This document shows, in pieces, positions 62,860 to 64,000 of a stretch of DNA of 64,000 nt (position 1 is the first letter of the stretch; the number at the start of each line of letters is the position of its first letter). The position numbers were made by a program, and so were the translations under genes. A model generated the notes under the pieces. The model saw only the letters and a list, made by a program, of their open reading frames with translations. It did not search any database and had not been told where the DNA came from. The stretch comes from Enterococcus_K sp051713825 (GTDB lineage: Bacteria; Bacillota; Bacilli; Lactobacillales; Enterococcaceae), in contig NZ_JBIOQR010000001.1 of NCBI RefSeq assembly GCF_051713825.1, forward strand, positions 620,001-684,000, in the 5' to 3' direction.

Positions 62860-63447
62860 TTACAAGGTAGAATTTTTTTCTTCCATCATGCGTTGGATTT
62901 TATTCTTTGCAGGTTGATAAGTGACAGACAATTGGGAAAGTAAACGATTGAACATGACTTTCCCTTCCGTGTAGTTCGTAACCTCGAGTTCTAGTTCAAA
63001 ATCGTGTGCGTGGCCGTACCAATTCTCATCTAGTGCTAGTAAACCTTCAGGAACTTTAAATTCTGCACGCTTTGTTGTGAGTTTGCCGATAGAACGTAAT
63101 GTTTGACTATCGATTGAATAACGCTGTAAACAAGCATGAACCGCGCCAAAATTAGGTAATCTATCGTTTGAAAGGTAGTCTTGTGCTTGACTGAGCGTCA
63201 ATTCATCGGTTGTTTCGAGTAACGCGTCGTTGGTGGTAGGTGTCTTTAGAGTTAGCTGTGCATGAGTAGGTAACAATCGGATACGTAAGCCCATCCGATT
63301 ATTCTTTAGTGCATGAGCTTCATTATCAAAATAGACATTTGTTTGCGTGTGAAAGTCTTGATCTCGTAAGTGAAACGCCTGACGAATCATTCGATAGTCG
63401 GTTTCAGTTAACAATGTTTTAAATTCAATTTCTAAATTTTCGCTCAT
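62860..63447 (-). CDS. CYTH-domain protein (YjbK-like)
   Basis: 195 residues. ENLEIEFKTLL holds the ExExK signature, and VYFDN, GLRIRL, QLTLKTP and ELELEVTNY are the further beta strands of the triphosphate tunnel. Such proteins act on triphosphate-containing compounds (tripolyphosphatase or ThTPase-like). The true substrate is unknown. It is divergent from relQ, an arrangement conserved in Firmicutes and suggesting a link to nucleotide signalling. Confidence 0.9.
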   Translation of the reverse strand: MSENLEIEFKTLLTETDYRMIRQAFHLRDQDFHTQTNVYFDNEAHALKNNRMGLRIRLLPTHAQLTLKTPTTNDALLETTDELTLSQAQDYLSNDRLPNFGAVHACLQRYSIDSQTLRSIGKLTTKRAEFKVPEGLLALDENWYGHAHDFELELEVTNYTEGKVMFNRLLSQLSVTYQPAKNKIQRMMEEKNSTL

Positions 63448-63648
63448 GGAGACCCCTTTCTTTTATTACATTTATTGTTACATAATTATAATTATTGCGC
63501 CAATTAAATGGCTTGTTTTTGATTGTCTTTTTTTGGAGATGAATTCTGTAAAAATTGGTAATTCTTGAACGGATTCAGTGAGTGTTTCGTAAAGTTTATG
63601 TTAAAATGTAACATATATGCATCATATAAGATAAGTCGAGGGATTATT

Positions 63649-64000
63649 ATGGAACGAGATTGGGAGTCATTTTTAGCACCGTACGAGCAAACAGTTTCAG
63701 AATTAAAAGTGAAATTGCGTGGGATTCGCAAGCAGTTTCGAGAACAAAATCGGCATGTACCAATAGAATTTGTAACAGGACGAGTGAAACCAGTAGAAAG
63801 TATTGTGACAAAATCGCAATTACGTCACATTCCAATGCCACGTTTAGAAGAAGAAATGTCGGATATCGCTGGATTACGAATTATGTGTCAGTTTGTGGAT
63901 GATATTCATCAAGTAGTGCAGATTATTCGAAACCGAAAAGACATGAAGGTGATCCAAGAGCGAGATTATATCACAAACAAAAAGGCGAGCGGATATCGTT
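63649..64000 (+). CDS. relQ: Small (p)ppGpp synthetase RelQ, 5' part
   Basis: Runs off the right edge after about 117 codons. It starts at ATG 63649 with GAGGG upstream. WESFLAPYEQTVSELKVKLRGIRKQFRE, EFVTGRVKPVESIVTKSQLR and MSDIAGLRIMCQFVDDI match the RelA/SpoT synthetase fold of the short RelQ/YjbM class, without hydrolase or regulatory domains. It makes (p)ppGpp and pGpp during stress. In this order it usually precedes an NAD kinase gene and a pseudouridine synthase gene. Confidence 0.93.
   Translation, partial: MERDWESFLAPYEQTVSELKVKLRGIRKQFREQNRHVPIEFVTGRVKPVESIVTKSQLRHIPMPRLEEEMSDIAGLRIMCQFVDDIHQVVQIIRNRKDMKVIQERDYITNKKASGYR

Overview
The window looks like chromosomal DNA of a low-GC Gram-positive coccus, most likely an Enterococcus or close relative. 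The evidence is the run spx - mecA - coiA - pepF - spxH - CYTH gene - relQ, the T-box-controlled hisS-aspS pair, pepV, a Lac/Cel-type PTS, sortase-assembled pilins, and strong AGGAGG-type ribosome binding sites. No rRNA or tRNA gene was seen.

Layout. 1-4.85 kb: the 3' part of a pilus locus, with a truncated LPYTG pilin, a small pilin with a YPK pilin motif and an LPQTS signal, a protein carrying two complete sortase domains, a type I signal peptidase, and two unrecognised genes. 5-21 kb: an accessory zone with a TetR regulator, a large imperfect hairpin, an IS4 element, ISL3 and IS66 remnants, two IS1182-type elements (one with a stop codon inside the transposase), a serine recombinase, a MITE-like repeat, and a complete beta-glucoside PTS operon. 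That operon encodes IIB, IIC, IIA, a GH1 enzyme and a lipoprotein histidine phosphatase, with its regulator next to it. The GH1 enzyme has Gln at the acid/base position. 21-26 kb: a ybaN-cydD-cydC-like operon behind a promoter overlapped by a Fur-box-like site, then nnrD. 26-33 kb: pepV, a cluster of immunity-like or unknown small genes (one a SUKH pseudogene), a pentapeptide-repeat protein, and a MacB-like ABC pair. 33-43 kb: T-box-hisS-aspS, a YitT protein, an OatA-like O-acetyltransferase, a frameshifted membrane gene, trmN6 with a GIY-YIG gene, and plsC. 43-51 kb: sbcD-sbcC and a SWIM/SNF2 helicase. 51-64 kb: a broken SAP-domain gene, a HAD phosphatase, an ABC exporter, and the spx/mecA/coiA/pepF/spxH/relQ stress and competence block, cut off at the right edge.

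The most unusual structural signal is a composite intergenic repeat at three places (51149-51911, 56813-57145 inverted, 61431-62086). Each copy has GAGGYTGGGACA-like ends in inverted orientation and carries tandem hairpins. Two hairpin types share the same basal stem but have different apical stems, and the number of tandem units differs between copies. All three copies lie just downstream of genes, and shorter terminators with the same end motif are scattered nearby. This looks like a non-coding, RNA-structured repeat family. I do not recognise it as a named family.

Other leads are the tandem sortase fusion, the Glu-to-Gln GH1 enzyme in a PTS operon, the Fur-box control of a CydDC-like pair, the 128-bp nested hairpin at 5690-5817, and several genes broken by a single in-frame stop or a homopolymer frameshift.
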